Assembly (NCBI RefSeq): GCF_030397665.1
Contig: NZ_JAPUBT010000010.1
Coordinates: 62,001 to 126,000 of the forward strand
Source: Janthinobacterium sp. SUN073
Lineage (GTDB): Bacteria; Pseudomonadota; Gammaproteobacteria; Burkholderiales; Burkholderiaceae_D
Direction of reading: 5' to 3'
Length of the DNA stretch: 64,000 bases
Both the position numbers and the translations under genes were made by a program. A model generated the notes under the pieces. It had not been told where the DNA came from. It saw only the letters and a list, made by a program, of their open reading frames with translations, and ran no database searches. Below are positions 36,022 to 47,284 of the stretch, in pieces; positions within the stretch are counted from its first letter, which is position 1, and each line of letters opens with the position of its first letter.

Positions 36022-38115
36022 CTATTTCTTTTCCTGCTGCGCCTTTTTGATCTCCGCTTCGCTGACTTTTTTCGCCGGTGCATTCGTCGCCGGTGAAGTG
36101 GGCGCCTTGCGCGTGGCGTTCGCTTGCGCCATGACGGCGGCGCAGTCCGTGTCGGGGGCTTTGTCGACGCTGACCAGCGGCAGCAGGGCGGCCAGCGGGG
36201 TGACGATGGTGGCCAGCGCCACGGCGGCGCCAGCTTTTAATGCCAACGGACCTTTTTGCGGCCCCACGTCCGGGTTCTTGAATGTGCCTTTCGCGTACAG
36301 CGGTGTGCGCAGGGTGATGATACGGGCGCCCTTGGTACGTGGGCGCACGTCGAGGTCCAGGGTTTCGTGGGCCAGGTTGACGTTGCCCGTGACATTCACG
36401 ACGGCCGTGTCCGTGTCGAGCACAAAGCGGCGCACGTCGGCCTGGCCATTCGTGACGGCGAAGTCGCTGGCCAGGCAGTTCAGGTGGACTTGCTTGTCGC
36501 CGAAGATTTTCACGAAGACGGCATTGGCCAGGTTCAGGCCGGCCAGTTCCAGCATGAACTGGCTGACGGAGCCTTCGCTGACAGTGGCCGCCAGCTCGCC
36601 ATTTGCGCTGGCCAGCATGGCCGAGACGGAATTGCCGTGGCCCGTCAGTGCCGCGTCGCCATACACTTCGCCGAAACTCGCTTGCATCGATTGCAGCTTG
36701 GGAAATAGTTCGCGAATTTTGAGGTGACGTGCCGTCACCTTGGCTTGCGCGGCGATGGTCTTTTGACGGCCGTCGAGCGTGATGTTCGAGGTGATGTCGC
36801 CGCCAGCCATGCCGAAGTTGAGCGGCGTCAGACTCAGTACCTTGTCTTTCATGTGGATGTTGGCGACGACGTTGTTGAATGGAATGTCGTGCGTGCGCAC
36901 CAGTTTCTTGCCCGTAAACTTCACGTCGGCATCGAGCGCATTCCATTTGGCCGTGTTGAACTGTTCCACGGGCAAGGCTTTGTTGTCGGGTTGCACGGGC
37001 GCCTTGCCGCGCGCCTGTTTCTGCGCATTGCTGTCCGCGCCGATGGTGGGGCCCAGGTCTTCCAGGCGCAGTTGCTGCGACGTCACCTCGCCGCGCAGCA
37101 AGGGACGCGGCTGGCGCGGCAAATACTGCAGGGTACCGGCCAGGTCGCTCTGGCCCACCGTGCCCTTGAAGTTTTGGTACGTCCAGCTCCAGCTGGTGCC
37201 GTCCTTCTTGCCCAACAATCGGCCCTTGGTGGCGTAGTCCGGCGTTTCCGGCAACAGCACGCCCATCAGCGGATACAGATCGGCCATGCTGGCGCCGGCC
37301 AGGCTCAGCTGCAAATCGATGCCCGACAATGAGCGCGGGTCCGTCAGGGTGCCGGCGATGGCAGCCTTGTTCTTGCCCAGCACGGCGTGCGCCTGCACGG
37401 GATACACGGTGTTGTTGTCGGTCAGGGACAGCACGGCGCCGGCCTTGCCGCCGCCCGTCACGGACGCCTTGCGGTAGGATCCGCCCAGGGTGAAGGCGAT
37501 GCCGTATTTCTGCACGGGGGCGCTGCCAGGTGCATCGCCCGGCGTGGCATCGGGCGCCGTCGAGCTGACCTTGGCGCGCATGTCCAGCGCGATGCCCTCG
37601 TCGAGGTAACGGATGGCGCCGTCGCCAAAGGCCATGCGCTGGATTTCCACCTCCCATGCCGAAGGGCCGTTATCCTTCAAGGTCCAGCTATTGCTGCCAT
37701 CGGCGCGCCGCTGCAGGGCAATGTTTGGCGCCTCGAGCGCCAGGTCCGTCAGCACCACGCGATGCTGCAACAGGGGCAGTGGATGGAGGGCCACGTCGAT
37801 GCGTTTTGCGCTGGCCAGTTGCGGCCCGGCCGTGGCCCAGTCCGGGTTGCTCATGCGTACGTCCTGCGCGCTGATGACAGGGCGCGGCACATAGCGATGC
37901 CAGCCCGGCTCCGTTTTGAGGCCTTGTTTCCATTTCACTTGCAGGTCACCGGCGATGACGAAGCTGCGGCCCGTGCTTTCCGACACCTTCTGGTTGATGT
38001 AGGGGCGGGCGCGGTTCCAGTCGAAGGTCAGCACGAAGATGACGAGGAGGGCGATGAGGGCCAGCAGGGCGGCCAGGCTCCAGCCGAGGATTTTCAGGGG
38101 TGTCGAACGTGTCAT
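36022..38115 (-). CDS. AsmA-family protein
   Basis: A 697-residue AsmA-like protein: one N-terminal transmembrane helix (LGWSLAALLALIALLVIFVLTFDW, residues ~10-33), the AsmA opening RPYINQKVSESTGRSFVIAGDLQV, and a long periplasmic beta-rich body ending with the conserved AsmA C-terminal block (LDLDVRPRTKGARIITLRTPLYAKGTF). Relatives act in outer-membrane biogenesis or anterograde lipid transport. The Lys/Ala-rich tail is variable. It lies just outside the island, 52 bases upstream of the tRNA on the same strand. Confidence 0.88.
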   Translation of the reverse strand: MTRSTPLKILGWSLAALLALIALLVIFVLTFDWNRARPYINQKVSESTGRSFVIAGDLQVKWKQGLKTEPGWHRYVPRPVISAQDVRMSNPDWATAGPQLASAKRIDVALHPLPLLQHRVVLTDLALEAPNIALQRRADGSNSWTLKDNGPSAWEVEIQRMAFGDGAIRYLDEGIALDMRAKVSSTAPDATPGDAPGSAPVQKYGIAFTLGGSYRKASVTGGGKAGAVLSLTDNNTVYPVQAHAVLGKNKAAIAGTLTDPRSLSGIDLQLSLAGASMADLYPLMGVLLPETPDYATKGRLLGKKDGTSWSWTYQNFKGTVGQSDLAGTLQYLPRQPRPLLRGEVTSQQLRLEDLGPTIGADSNAQKQARGKAPVQPDNKALPVEQFNTAKWNALDADVKFTGKKLVRTHDIPFNNVVANIHMKDKVLSLTPLNFGMAGGDITSNITLDGRQKTIAAQAKVTARHLKIRELFPKLQSMQASFGEVYGDAALTGHGNSVSAMLASANGELAATVSEGSVSQFMLELAGLNLANAVFVKIFGDKQVHLNCLASDFAVTNGQADVRRFVLDTDTAVVNVTGNVNLAHETLDLDVRPRTKGARIITLRTPLYAKGTFKNPDVGPQKGPLALKAGAAVALATIVTPLAALLPLVSVDKAPDTDCAAVMAQANATRKAPTSPATNAPAKKVSEAEIKKAQQEKK

Positions 38116-38208
38116 GGGGATGCCAATCGCAGTGATTTGTCATCAAGGTAGGCCGATTGTCCATACTGGTCGGTGCGCTGGGTTACGTACGCATCGCGAT
38201 TGCTGGCA

Positions 38209-38237
38209 TTGATTCCATAATTCGATTATTATTGAAG
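38209..38237. promoter_or_regulatory. Possible ArsR operator/promoter
   Basis: Just upstream of arsR, an imperfect inverted repeat (CCATAATTCGAT / ATTGAAGTATGG type) covers the AT-rich promoter. ArsR/SmtB repressors bind such palindromes next to their own gene. Inferred from position and symmetry only. Confidence 0.45.
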
Positions 38238-38238
38238 T

Positions 38239-38610
38239 ATGGAAAATGAAAACACAATGACGCTGCAAGCCGGGCCGCTGACGAGCACGGCCGCCATCGC
38301 TGCGCTGGCCGCGCTGGCACAGGAATCGCGGCTGGCCGTGTTCCGCCTGCTGGTGCAGACGGGACCGGAGGGCATGGCCGCGACGAAAATCGCCGAGGCG
38401 CTGGCCATTGCCCCATCGTCGCTGTCGTTTCACCTGAAGGAACTGGCGCACGCCGATCTGGTGACGGCGAGCAAGGCGGGCCGCTCCATCATCTATGCCG
38501 CCAACTATGCGGGCATGAACGGCTTGCTGGCTTTTTTGAGCGAGAACTGCTGCGCTGGCGCGCCTTGCTGCGTCAGCGAACCACATTTACTGAAGGAAAC
38601 GACGACATGA
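38239..38610 (+). CDS. arsR: ArsR/SmtB-family repressor
   Basis: A 123-residue winged-helix regulator: ALAALAQESRLAVFRLLVQTGPEGMAATKIAEALAIAPSSLSFHLKEL (residues ~18-66). The typical recognition-helix ELCVCDL is absent. Instead a C-terminal Cys cluster (ENCCAGAPCC, residues ~107-116) could bind As(III), as in ArsR variants with distal Cys sites. Its stop overlaps arsC (ATGA). Confidence 0.85.
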   Translation: MENENTMTLQAGPLTSTAAIAALAALAQESRLAVFRLLVQTGPEGMAATKIAEALAIAPSSLSFHLKELAHADLVTASKAGRSIIYAANYAGMNGLLAFLSENCCAGAPCCVSEPHLLKETTT

Positions 38611-39029
38611 CGATCACCATTTATCACAACACGGCGTGCGGCACCTCGCGCAATACCCTGGCCCTGATCCGCAACACGGGCGTCGAGCCCGTCATCATCG
38701 ATTACGTCAAGCACCCGCCATCGCGCGAGGAACTGGTCGACTTGATCAAGCGTGCGGGCTTGTCCGTGCGCGCGGTGATGCGCGACAAGGGCGCCCTGTA
38801 CGAGGAGCTGGGTCTGGCCAATCCCGAGCTGAGCGATGCCGCCCTGCTGGACGCCATGCAAGCCCATCCTGTTTTGATCAACCGCCCCATCGTCGTCACG
38901 GAACTGGGCGTGCGCCTGTGCCGGCCGTCGGAAAAAGTGCTGGAGATCCTGCCGCTGCCGCAGCAAGGCGCCTTTGCCAAGGAAGATGGCCAGCCCGTGG
39001 TGGGCGCCGACGGCAAGCCGGTGGCTTGA
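38607..39029 (+). CDS. arsC: Arsenate reductase, glutaredoxin-dependent
   Basis: A 140-residue ArsC of the Spx/ArsC family reducing arsenate to arsenite: N-terminal [14 protein letters not shown] with the catalytic Cys (residue ~11) and the [23 protein letters not shown] segment carrying the conserved Arg residues. It is co-transcribed with arsR and arsH. No arsenite efflux gene lies in this cluster. Confidence 0.92.
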   Translation: MTITIYHNTACGTSRNTLALIRNTGVEPVIIDYVKHPPSREELVDLIKRAGLSVRAVMRDKGALYEELGLANPELSDAALLDAMQAHPVLINRPIVVTELGVRLCRPSEKVLEILPLPQQGAFAKEDGQPVVGADGKPVA

Positions 39030-39039
39030 GAGGCCGGCC

Positions 39040-39774
39040 ATGGAGGATTTGCCGAATATCAGCGCCGCGCACCTGGACGTGCCGGATCTGGACAAGCTGG
39101 CGCCGGCGCAGGTGTCCACCCACGCGCCGCGCATCCTGCTGTTGTACGGCTCCTTGCGCGAGCGCTCCTACAGCAAGCTGCTGACGCTGGAAGCGGAACG
39201 CATCCTGCGCCATTTTGGCGCCGAGACGCGCGTGTTCGATCCGCACGGCTTGCCCATGGTCGACAGCGTCTCGCCCGAGCATCCGAAGGTGCAGGAGCTG
39301 CGCGCGCTGTCGCTCTGGTCGGAAGGGCAGGTGTGGTGCAGTCCCGAGCGGCATGGCGCCGTCACCGGCGTGTTCAAATCACAAATCGACTGGCTGCCGC
39401 TGGAAACGGGCAGCGTGCGCCCTACGCAGGGGCGCACGCTTGCTGTGATGCAAGTGTCGGGCGGCTCGCAATCGTTCAACGCCGTCAACGGCTTGCGCGT
39501 GCTGGGGCGCTGGATGCGCATGGTCACCATTCCGAACCAGTCTTCGGTGGCCAAGGCCTACCAGGAATTCGACGATGCGGGCCGCATGAAGCCGTCGCCG
39601 TATTACGAGCGCCTGGTCGATGTGATGGAGGAATTGTACAAATTCACCCTGCTGGTACGCGATCGCCGCGATTACCTGGGCAGCCGCTACAGCGAGCGGC
39701 TGGAGGCGGAGCCGGCCATCGTCCAGGCATTGGCGGGCGCGGCGATGGAGCACGAACGCAGCAGCGACTCATGA
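39040..39774 (+). CDS. arsH: ArsH NADPH-dependent FMN oxidoreductase
   Basis: A 244-residue flavoprotein of the ArsH family, which oxidises trivalent organoarsenicals or gives oxidative-stress protection. FMN loop [15 protein letters not shown] (residues ~33-47), the [22 protein letters not shown] signature (~104-125) and [14 protein letters not shown] are characteristic. It starts 10 bases after arsC. Confidence 0.92.
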   Translation: MEDLPNISAAHLDVPDLDKLAPAQVSTHAPRILLLYGSLRERSYSKLLTLEAERILRHFGAETRVFDPHGLPMVDSVSPEHPKVQELRALSLWSEGQVWCSPERHGAVTGVFKSQIDWLPLETGSVRPTQGRTLAVMQVSGGSQSFNAVNGLRVLGRWMRMVTIPNQSSVAKAYQEFDDAGRMKPSPYYERLVDVMEELYKFTLLVRDRRDYLGSRYSERLEAEPAIVQALAGAAMEHERSSDS

Positions 39775-39803
39775 AAAACGGCGCCAGTGGCGCCGTTTTT
39801 TAT
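39775..39803 (+). terminator. Intrinsic terminator after arsH
   Basis: Stem AACGGCGCC/GGCGCCGTT with loop AGT followed by a T-run, immediately after the arsH stop. The A-run on the other side would also serve ispB coming from the right. Confidence 0.85.
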
Positions 39804-39822
39804 TGCTGATAGTGAAACGCGA

Positions 39823-40812
39823 TCAGTGATTGCGGTCCACGGCAAACGAGCACAGTTGCAGCATGGATTGCTTGTAGACGCTGTCCGGCCAGCCGGCGAT
39901 GGCATCGGCGGCGCGCTGGCCGGCGATTTCCGCCTGCTTGCGCGTGTAGTCGAGGGCGCCGCTGCTGGTGATGGCGGCCAGGATGGCGTCGAAATGCTGT
40001 TCGTCGCCTTGCTCGATGCAGCTGCGCACCAGTTCGCGTTGCTCTGGCGTGCCGTTTTCCATCAGCCAGATCAGCGGCATGGTCGGTTTGCCTTCGCGCA
40101 AGTCGTCGCCCACGTTCTTGCCGATTTCGGTGGCGTCGCCTGCATAGTCGAGCACGTCGTCGATCAGCTGGAAGGCCGTGCCCAGTGAGCGGCCGTATTC
40201 GGCAGCCGCTTCGATATCGTCTTCGCTGGCGCCGGCGATCAGGGCGCCCAGTTGCGCCGACGCTTCGAACAGCTTGGCTGTCTTCGAGCGGATGACGTTC
40301 AGGTAGCTCTCTTGCGTCACATCCGGATCGTGCATGTTCAGCAACTGCAGCACTTCGCCTTCGGCGATCACGTTGGTGGCGTCGGAGAGGATTTGCATGA
40401 CGCGCATATTATTGAGCGACACCATCAGCTGGAACGAGCGCGAGTGCAGGAAGTCGCCTACCAGCACCGAGGCGGCATTGCCGAACAGGGCGTTGGCCGT
40501 CTGGCGTCCGCGGCGCATCGACGATTCATCGACGACATCGTCGTGCAGCAGGGTGGCGGTATGGATGAATTCGACCACGGCAGCCAGTTCATGGTGCGCC
40601 GTGCCGCGATAAGCGTGGGCATTGGCCACCAGCAAAATCAGCACGGGACGGATGCGTTTGCCGCCTGCACTGATGATGTATTCAGCGATCTGGTTAATCA
40701 GAATCACGTCGGAGTGCAGTTTTTGGCGGATCACCGTATTGACTGCGTCCATATCGGCGGCAATCGTTTGCACGATGGTGTTTTGGTTAACGTGTTTGTT
40801 AGCGTCAGACAA
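39823..40812 (-). CDS. ispB: Octaprenyl/polyprenyl diphosphate synthase
   Basis: A 329-residue trans-prenyltransferase making the ubiquinone side chain. The two aspartate-rich motifs are LLHDDVVDESSMRRG (first DDxxD) and FQLIDDVLDYAGD (second DDxxD). It is divergent from the rplU operon, the common proteobacterial arrangement. Confidence 0.93.
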   Translation of the reverse strand: MSDANKHVNQNTIVQTIAADMDAVNTVIRQKLHSDVILINQIAEYIISAGGKRIRPVLILLVANAHAYRGTAHHELAAVVEFIHTATLLHDDVVDESSMRRGRQTANALFGNAASVLVGDFLHSRSFQLMVSLNNMRVMQILSDATNVIAEGEVLQLLNMHDPDVTQESYLNVIRSKTAKLFEASAQLGALIAGASEDDIEAAAEYGRSLGTAFQLIDDVLDYAGDATEIGKNVGDDLREGKPTMPLIWLMENGTPEQRELVRSCIEQGDEQHFDAILAAITSSGALDYTRKQAEIAGQRAADAIAGWPDSVYKQSMLQLCSFAVDRNH

Positions 40813-41006
40813 GGCGAACCTGCATTAGATTGTGGGTGCGGCGATTATACGACAAGGCTTGCGCGAACGTGATGTTTGCCTATGACTGTAGAGCAATTGT
40901 TTGACCTTGTTGGCACTGGCGCGTGCTTTTCTGTCCGCCTGGCGCAAGCCTGACATGATGGTCAGGTTGTCGACATACCACGATCGTCAAGCTTTGTGAA
41001 TAGTTT

Positions 41007-41035
41007 TTGACGCAATTTCTCAGTCCGTGTATAAT
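41007..41035 (+). promoter_or_regulatory. Sigma-70 promoter of rplU-rpmA
   Basis: TTGACG at 41007-41012 and TATAAT at 41030-41035 are separated by exactly 17 bases, about 75 bases before the rplU start. It lies in the 305-base gap between ispB and rplU. Confidence 0.85.
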
Positions 41036-41117
41036 CGCTGGTTCCCCCCTGTTGTGTACGGCTTGCTTTGCGTGACAGTGGGACAAATTCTTTCAACATT
41101 TGATGAGGTTTCAAATC

Positions 41118-41429
41118 ATGTACGCGGTCATAAAAACCGGTGGCAAACAATACAAAGTTGTCGCTGGCGAAAAACTTAAAGTAGAACAGATACCGGCAGA
41201 CATTGGTTCCGAAATCACCATCGATCAAGTTCTCGCAGTAGGCGCGGGCGACACCATTAAATTTGGTGCGCCATTGGTCGAAGGTGCAACGGTACTGGTT
41301 ACGGTTGTGGCGCATGGTCGCCATGATAAGGTCAAAATTTTCAAGATGCGTCGTCGTAAGCATTACCAAAAGCATCAAGGCCATCGCCAGAATTTTACCG
41401 AAATCCAAATCGTTTCGATCAACGGCTAA
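41118..41429 (+). CDS. rplU: 50S ribosomal protein L21
   Basis: 103 residues, full length, starting [14 protein letters not shown] and ending with the basic [21 protein letters not shown] segment that contacts 23S rRNA. First gene of rplU-rpmA. Confidence 0.97.
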   Translation: MYAVIKTGGKQYKVVAGEKLKVEQIPADIGSEITIDQVLAVGAGDTIKFGAPLVEGATVLVTVVAHGRHDKVKIFKMRRRKHYQKHQGHRQNFTEIQIVSING

Positions 41430-41469
41430 TCGCCGCTGTTTGAATTAATCAGCTATCAAGGAGTCTTAA

Positions 41470-41742
41470 ATGGCACATAAAAAAGGCGGCGGCACAACGC
41501 GAAACGGCCGTGATTCAGAATCAAAACGTCTGGGCGTTAAAGTCTACGGCGGCCAAGCTATCAATGCTGGCGGCATCATCATTCGTCAACGCGGCACGCC
41601 AGTACGCGCCGGTGAAGGCGTAGGCATGGGCAAAGACCACACCTTGTTCGCGTTGATCGCGGGCAAAGTGAAGTTCGTTGTCAAAGGTGCTGGCTCGAAG
41701 CAATTCGTGACCGTTGTACCTAACGCAGCAGTACCAGCGTAA
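41470..41742 (+). CDS. rpmA: 50S ribosomal protein L27
   Basis: 90 residues, starting [18 protein letters not shown]. This N-terminus reaches the peptidyl-transferase centre; no N-terminal cleavage extension is present. It is 40 bases after rplU with GGAG before the ATG. Confidence 0.97.
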   Translation: MAHKKGGGTTRNGRDSESKRLGVKVYGGQAINAGGIIIRQRGTPVRAGEGVGMGKDHTLFALIAGKVKFVVKGAGSKQFVTVVPNAAVPA

Positions 41743-41806
41743 TTCATCGCGGGGCGCCAGTTCGCTCCGCCGTGATCGCATGATGTAAGGCGCAAGCCTT
41801 CAATCG

Positions 41807-41835
41807 AAAGGCTCTGCCCAAGGTAGAGCCTTTTT
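41807..41835 (+). terminator. Intrinsic terminator between rpmA and obgE
   Basis: Stem AAAGGCTCT/AGAGCCTTT (9 bp, 9-base loop) followed by T5, 65 bases after the rpmA stop. It probably attenuates rather than isolates obgE, whose start is 21 bases on. Confidence 0.75.
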
Positions 41836-41837
41836 AG

Positions 41838-42965
<1,128 letters not shown>

Positions 42966-42978
42966 GCGCCTTACCCTG

Positions 42979-43389
42979 ATGTCGGTACAGACGGTCGCTG
43001 TCGCGTCCTCGCGCAAGCAAGCGTGGCAGCGCCGTGTATTGCATCTGATCGCGTATGCTTACGGGCTGAGCGTGGTCGCCTGCCTGCTGTTCGCCGATGA
43101 AATGGCGGCCGGCATGGGCATCTTCCTCAATGGCGTCAATGGCTACAGCCAGTTCTACGCCTCCCATGTCGGTGTCTGGGGCGCTACCGCGCTCCTGGCG
43201 CTGTTCGCAGCACGGCAGGGCGAACCGCCCATCCTCGGCGATATCACTGCAATGTTGGTCCTGGCGCAGCCCGCCGGCCGTTTGTACGCGGCCATCAGCT
43301 TCGGCTTGCCCCAGGGTTTTGTGTTGTTCATGTGCGCAATCGAGCTGACGGCGGGGCTGGCCTTGCTGCTGCTGCGTCCTGCGCGCTGA
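42979..43389 (+). CDS. Small membrane protein (DUF4345-like)
   Basis: A 136-residue protein with four hydrophobic segments (AYGLSVVACLLFA, VGVWGATALLALFAA, AMLVLAQPAGRLYAAI, FVLFMCAIELTAGLALLLL). The ATG at 42979 leaves a 13-base gap after obgE. The general shape fits DUF4345-type four-helix proteins; the function is unknown. Confidence 0.6.
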   Translation: MSVQTVAVASSRKQAWQRRVLHLIAYAYGLSVVACLLFADEMAAGMGIFLNGVNGYSQFYASHVGVWGATALLALFAARQGEPPILGDITAMLVLAQPAGRLYAAISFGLPQGFVLFMCAIELTAGLALLLLRPAR

Positions 43390-43416
43390 CGTCTATTAAG
43401 TGAAGAGCGCCGCCCC

Positions 43417-44535
43417 ATGGATTCCGTGATTCAAAAAGCTACCCGCATCATCATCAAAGTCGGCTCCTCGCTGGTCACCAACGATGGCCGCGGACTCGAC
43501 CATGCCGCCATTGCCCGCTGGGCTGCGCAGATTTCCGGCTTGCGCGCGCTGGGCAAGGAAGTCGTGCTGGTCAGCTCCGGCGCCATCGCCGAAGGCATGC
43601 TGCGCCTCGGTTTCGAGCAGCGCCCCACCGATATCCACGAATTGCAGGCGTGCGCCGCCGTCGGCCAGATGGGCCTGGCGCAAATCTATGAAAGCAGCTT
43701 CCGCGCCCACCAGCTGGGCACGGCGCAAGTGCTGCTGACGCACGCCGACCTGGCGGACCGCGAACGCTACCTGAACGCCCGCTCCACCCTGACGACCCTG
43801 CTGCGCCTGGGCGTGGTGCCGATCATCAATGAAAACGACACCGTCGTCACCGATGAAATCAAGTTCGGCGACAACGATACCCTGGGCGCCCTGGTGGCCA
43901 ATCTGATCGAGGCCGATGCGCTGGTCATCCTGACCGACCAGCACGGCCTGTTCTCGGCCGATCCGCGCAAGGACCCGAACGCTTACCTGATCACGCAAGG
44001 CGTGGCAGGCGATCCGGCCCTGGAAGCGATGGCCGGCGGCGCCGGCAGCAGCCTGGGGCGTGGCGGCATGCTGACGAAAATCCTCGCCGCCAAGCGCGCC
44101 GCCAAGTCCGGCGCCCATACGATCATCGCCTGGGGCCGCGACAGCGACGTGCTCAGCCGGCTGGCCCAGGGCGAAGCGATCGGCACGCAGTTGCTGGCAC
44201 AAACAGGGCAATTGACAGCGCGCAAGCAGTGGATGGCCGATCATTTGCACACGGCCGGCGCAGTCGTGCTGGATGCGGGCGCCGTGCAAAAGCTGCGCCA
44301 GGAAGGCAAGTCCCTGCTGCCGATCGGCGTGACGGGTGTGAACGGCGAATTCGGCCGCGGCGCCGTGATCACCTGCGTCGATGCAGTCGGCGTGCCCGTG
44401 GCGCGCGGCCTGTCGAACTACACGAGCGGCGAAGCGCGCCGCATCATGCGCAAACCCTCCACCGAGATCGAGTCCATCCTCGGCTATATGGAAGGCCATG
44501 AGCTGATTCATCGCGACAATATGGTGTTGCTGTAG
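43417..44535 (+). CDS. proB: Glutamate 5-kinase
   Basis: A 372-residue enzyme for the first step of proline synthesis. Amino-acid-kinase domain ([11 protein letters not shown] at the N-terminus, [21 protein letters not shown]-like [11 protein letters not shown]) and a C-terminal PUA domain (residues ~285-365). It follows obgE with one small gene between. Confidence 0.96.
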   Translation: MDSVIQKATRIIIKVGSSLVTNDGRGLDHAAIARWAAQISGLRALGKEVVLVSSGAIAEGMLRLGFEQRPTDIHELQACAAVGQMGLAQIYESSFRAHQLGTAQVLLTHADLADRERYLNARSTLTTLLRLGVVPIINENDTVVTDEIKFGDNDTLGALVANLIEADALVILTDQHGLFSADPRKDPNAYLITQGVAGDPALEAMAGGAGSSLGRGGMLTKILAAKRAAKSGAHTIIAWGRDSDVLSRLAQGEAIGTQLLAQTGQLTARKQWMADHLHTAGAVVLDAGAVQKLRQEGKSLLPIGVTGVNGEFGRGAVITCVDAVGVPVARGLSNYTSGEARRIMRKPSTEIESILGYMEGHELIHRDNMVLL

Positions 44536-44635
44536 GTCGGATTAGGTGGGGCCGCCGAGGCCCGAAGGGCCGTAATCCGACACCACCACAGGCCAACAAT
44601 GTCGTCGGATTACGGCGCCTTGCGCCTAATCCGAC
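44535..44635. repeat. Pair of palindromic GTCGGATTA...TAATCCGAC repeats
   Basis: Two hairpin-forming units between proB and nth. The first has GTCGGATTAGG...CCGTAATCCGAC (about 44536-44581). The second has GTCGGATTACGGCGC...GCGCCTAATCCGAC (44603-44634). They resemble the intergenic palindromic (REP-like) repeats common in Oxalobacteraceae and Burkholderiales genomes. Confidence 0.65.
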
Positions 44636-44648
44636 GCAGCGACTCCAT

Positions 44649-44672
44649 CGGCCCTATTCGGGCCGTTTTTTT
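44649..44672 (+). terminator. Intrinsic terminator for proB
   Basis: Stem CGGCCC/GGGCCG with a five-base loop followed by T7, just before the convergent nth gene. Confidence 0.8.
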
Positions 44673-44674
44673 AC

Positions 44675-45322
44675 CTACACCACGGCCGGCATCGGCGACT
44701 TGTCCTTGTAATCGCACAGGTCGGCAATCATGCAATTCCAGCATTGCGGCTTGCGTGCCGTGCACGTGTAGCGGCCGTGCAAGATCAGCCAGTGGTGAGC
44801 GTCATGCAGGAATTCCTTGGGGATGAATTTGAGCAGTTTTTGCTCGACGATATCGACATTCTTGCCTGGCGCGATGCCGGTGCGGTTCGATACGCGGAAG
44901 ATATGCGTGTCGACCGCCATGGTCGGTTCGCCAAACGCTGTGTTCATGACCACATTCGCCGTCTTGCGGCCCACGCCGGGCAAGGCTTCCAGCGAGGCAC
45001 GGTCGCGCGGCACTTCGCCGCCGTGCTGCTCGAGCAGGATCTGGCAGGTGGCGATGACGTTCTTCGCCTTGGTGCGGAACAGGCCGATGGTGCGGATGTA
45101 GCTGGCCAGCTCGTCGACGCCCAGCGCCAGTATTGTGGCCGGCGTATTGGCGACCGGATACAGCAAGCGCGTGGCCTTGTTGACGGACACGTCCGTCGCC
45201 TGCGCCGACAACAGCACGGCGATCAGCAGCTCGAACGGCGTTGTGTATTCGAGTTCCGTTTTCGGCGAAGGGTTGGCGGCGCGGAAGCGCGTAAAGATTT
45301 CCAGGCGTTTGGCAGCGTTCAT
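44675..45322 (-). CDS. nth: Endonuclease III
   Basis: A 215-residue DNA glycosylase/AP lyase for oxidised pyrimidines. Helix-hairpin-helix with catalytic Lys in [12 protein letters not shown] (residues ~113-124), the Asp in [11 protein letters not shown], and a C-terminal [4Fe-4S] cluster C-x6-C-x2-C-x5-C ([17 protein letters not shown]). Its start overlaps the rnfB stop (ATGA). Confidence 0.95.
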   Translation of the reverse strand: MNAAKRLEIFTRFRAANPSPKTELEYTTPFELLIAVLLSAQATDVSVNKATRLLYPVANTPATILALGVDELASYIRTIGLFRTKAKNVIATCQILLEQHGGEVPRDRASLEALPGVGRKTANVVMNTAFGEPTMAVDTHIFRVSNRTGIAPGKNVDIVEQKLLKFIPKEFLHDAHHWLILHGRYTCTARKPQCWNCMIADLCDYKDKSPMPAVV

Positions 45323-46053
45323 GCGTCTTTTTTCGGCGTGGTGGGGGTGGGCGGTTCGGTCTGGGTGGCGGCGCTGGCGGCGGCCTTGGCGCGCGCGCGC
45401 TCCATGGCGGCGGCGATGATGGCGCGCTTGCGTTCCTTTTCCGCCTGTTCGTCGGGCGTGACGGGCACTTCCTGCGTCACTTCCTGCATCTTGGCGACGG
45501 CCTTGGCGGCCAGGCGCGCGTCGTTGGCCTCGGCTTCGCGGCGCAGCCGCTGCGTGCGGAAATCATGGCGCGCGCGCGCATCGTCCGCTTCCGCCTGGCT
45601 CCAGGCATCCCAGCCGGTGGCGTCGCCGCTGACGGGATACATGACGATGCAGTCGACGGGGCAGGGTGCCACGCACAGGTCGCAGCCCGTGCACAGGCTT
45701 GTCACCACCGTATGCATCTGCTTGGCGGCGCCGACGATGGCGTCGACGGGACAGGCCTGGATGCACAGGGTACAGCCGATACACAGCGATTCATCGATAT
45801 AGGCGACCGATCGCGGACGTTCGAGGCCGTTGACGGGATTGAGCGGAATGACTTTTTTGCCCAGCAAGCCGGCCAGGCGCACGATACCCTGCGCGCCGCC
45901 CGGTGGGCACTGGTTGATGTCGGCGCTGCCGGCGGCAATCGCTTCCGCATACGGGCGGCAGCCGTTGTAGCCGCATTTGGTGCATTGCGTTTGCGGCAGC
46001 AAGTCTTCAATCTGGTCGGCAAGTGAGGGAGGGGCAGGGTGCGGCACGGTCAT
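45319..46053 (-). CDS. rnfB: RnfB-type ferredoxin (electron transport complex subunit B)
   Basis: A 244-residue iron-sulfur protein. The Fe4 domain [16 protein letters not shown] (residues ~20-35) is followed by two [4Fe-4S] ferredoxin motifs [12 protein letters not shown] and [12 protein letters not shown], then an Ala/Glu/Arg-rich coiled-coil tail. It lacks the N-terminal membrane helix of full Rnf operons; in betaproteobacteria this stand-alone form is commonly linked to nth, as here. The ATG at 46053 (MTVPHPAPP) was chosen because the upstream extension has no homology-like features. Confidence 0.87.
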   Translation of the reverse strand: MTVPHPAPPSLADQIEDLLPQTQCTKCGYNGCRPYAEAIAAGSADINQCPPGGAQGIVRLAGLLGKKVIPLNPVNGLERPRSVAYIDESLCIGCTLCIQACPVDAIVGAAKQMHTVVTSLCTGCDLCVAPCPVDCIVMYPVSGDATGWDAWSQAEADDARARHDFRTQRLRREAEANDARLAAKAVAKMQEVTQEVPVTPDEQAEKERKRAIIAAAMERARAKAAASAATQTEPPTPTTPKKDA

Positions 46054-46330
46054 TTTCCACGGTAAAACGCCATTATCGGCCATCCGGCGCGCGCACAAGT
46101 AAAAACCTGTGTCGTGAAAGGGGATAGCACGTGCCATGGCAGGCCTGTTGCAGGTGCGCCGCAATCGTATTTTATTTCCAGTAGGAATGTCAAAGTGCAA
46201 ATAAACAACTTTGAAATTTCTTTTTTTTGTGGGAGCATGATTTTTATCAAGCCAGTGATCAAAAAAAGCCGACCGCCAGTCCTGTTGCCGCGCCTGCATT
46301 GCAAGGCGCGCCAGGCCATAGGAGCCAAAC

Positions 46331-47158
46331 ATGCGTTTCCTCCGGACAGTTGGTTTGCCCTTCTGTTTGCTCATGCACTCTGCGCTTGCCCTTGCGCACG
46401 GGCAGGCAGGATCTCCTATGGCGGCGCCGGGCGCTGCCAGTTCGCGCATCGTCCGCTTCGCGGCGGAAGACTGGCCGCCCTTCATTTCCCATAGCCTGCC
46501 TGCTGATGGCATGTCGGGCGCCATGGTCAGCGCCGTCTTCGAGCGTCTCGGTTATACGGTCAGATATGAATATTTTCCCTGGAAGCGCGCCATGCAGTTC
46601 GGCCTGGCCAGTCCCCGCTATGCTGGCTTCCTGGCCGTCTGGCGCACGCCTGAACGGGAAAAACTCTGCCACTTTTCTGTTCCGGTTGGCAACACACAAG
46701 GGGTGCTGGCCTACCTGAAGGAGGATGGCGTGCCCGGTACCAACCTGGCCGAACTGGGCCAGCTGCGTATCGGCACCGTGGCCGGCTATTCGAATGGCGA
46801 GCAGTTCGATGGCATGGTGGCGCGCGGCGAACTGAAGACGGAAGAGGGCTTGAACGACGCGACGAATTTGAAGAAACTGTTCATCAAGCGATATCGCGTG
46901 ATCGTCATCGAACGCCACGTCCTGCAGCACTTGCTGATGGGACGCAACTTCAGCAAGGCCGAGCGTGAGCGCATCGCCATTATCGATACCGTTTTCAAGG
47001 AGCGCCCCGTGCATGTGTGCTTCCAGCGCACAGCAGACGGCGCAGTGCAGCAAAAGCGCTTCAACGAGGCGGCGCGCGATATCGACACGGCCAGGCTGGA
47101 ACGCGATTACTGGAAGCGGCTCGACCAGAGTCTGGCGACGGCTCCACCGAATCCCTGA
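46331..47158 (+). CDS. Periplasmic substrate-binding protein (family 3 type)
   Basis: A 275-residue protein with signal peptide (cleavage after ALAHG region, residue ~23) and the two-lobe SBP_bac_3 fold: [27 protein letters not shown] (typical opening), [11 protein letters not shown], then [15 protein letters not shown] at the hinge. No ABC transporter genes are adjacent, so it may be an orphan binding or sensory protein. The substrate is unknown. Confidence 0.75.
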   Translation: MRFLRTVGLPFCLLMHSALALAHGQAGSPMAAPGAASSRIVRFAAEDWPPFISHSLPADGMSGAMVSAVFERLGYTVRYEYFPWKRAMQFGLASPRYAGFLAVWRTPEREKLCHFSVPVGNTQGVLAYLKEDGVPGTNLAELGQLRIGTVAGYSNGEQFDGMVARGELKTEEGLNDATNLKKLFIKRYRVIVIERHVLQHLLMGRNFSKAERERIAIIDTVFKERPVHVCFQRTADGAVQQKRFNEAARDIDTARLERDYWKRLDQSLATAPPNP

Positions 47159-47284
47159 GCTGTCGCGCCACTGTTGTTCGTTGCCAAAACGAAATATCTA
47201 AATACGAAACCATTCGTTCTTGTTTGTTTGTCCATCCTTTAGTCTGCAACCACTGTGTTGACGACTTTGAAAGGATGTTTTCGT

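Noticed and set aside
46053-46524. N-terminal extension of RnfB
   Set aside because: The upstream frame carries no recognisable sequence and runs into the region before the divergent binding-protein gene; the ATG at 46053 begins directly before the Fe4 domain.
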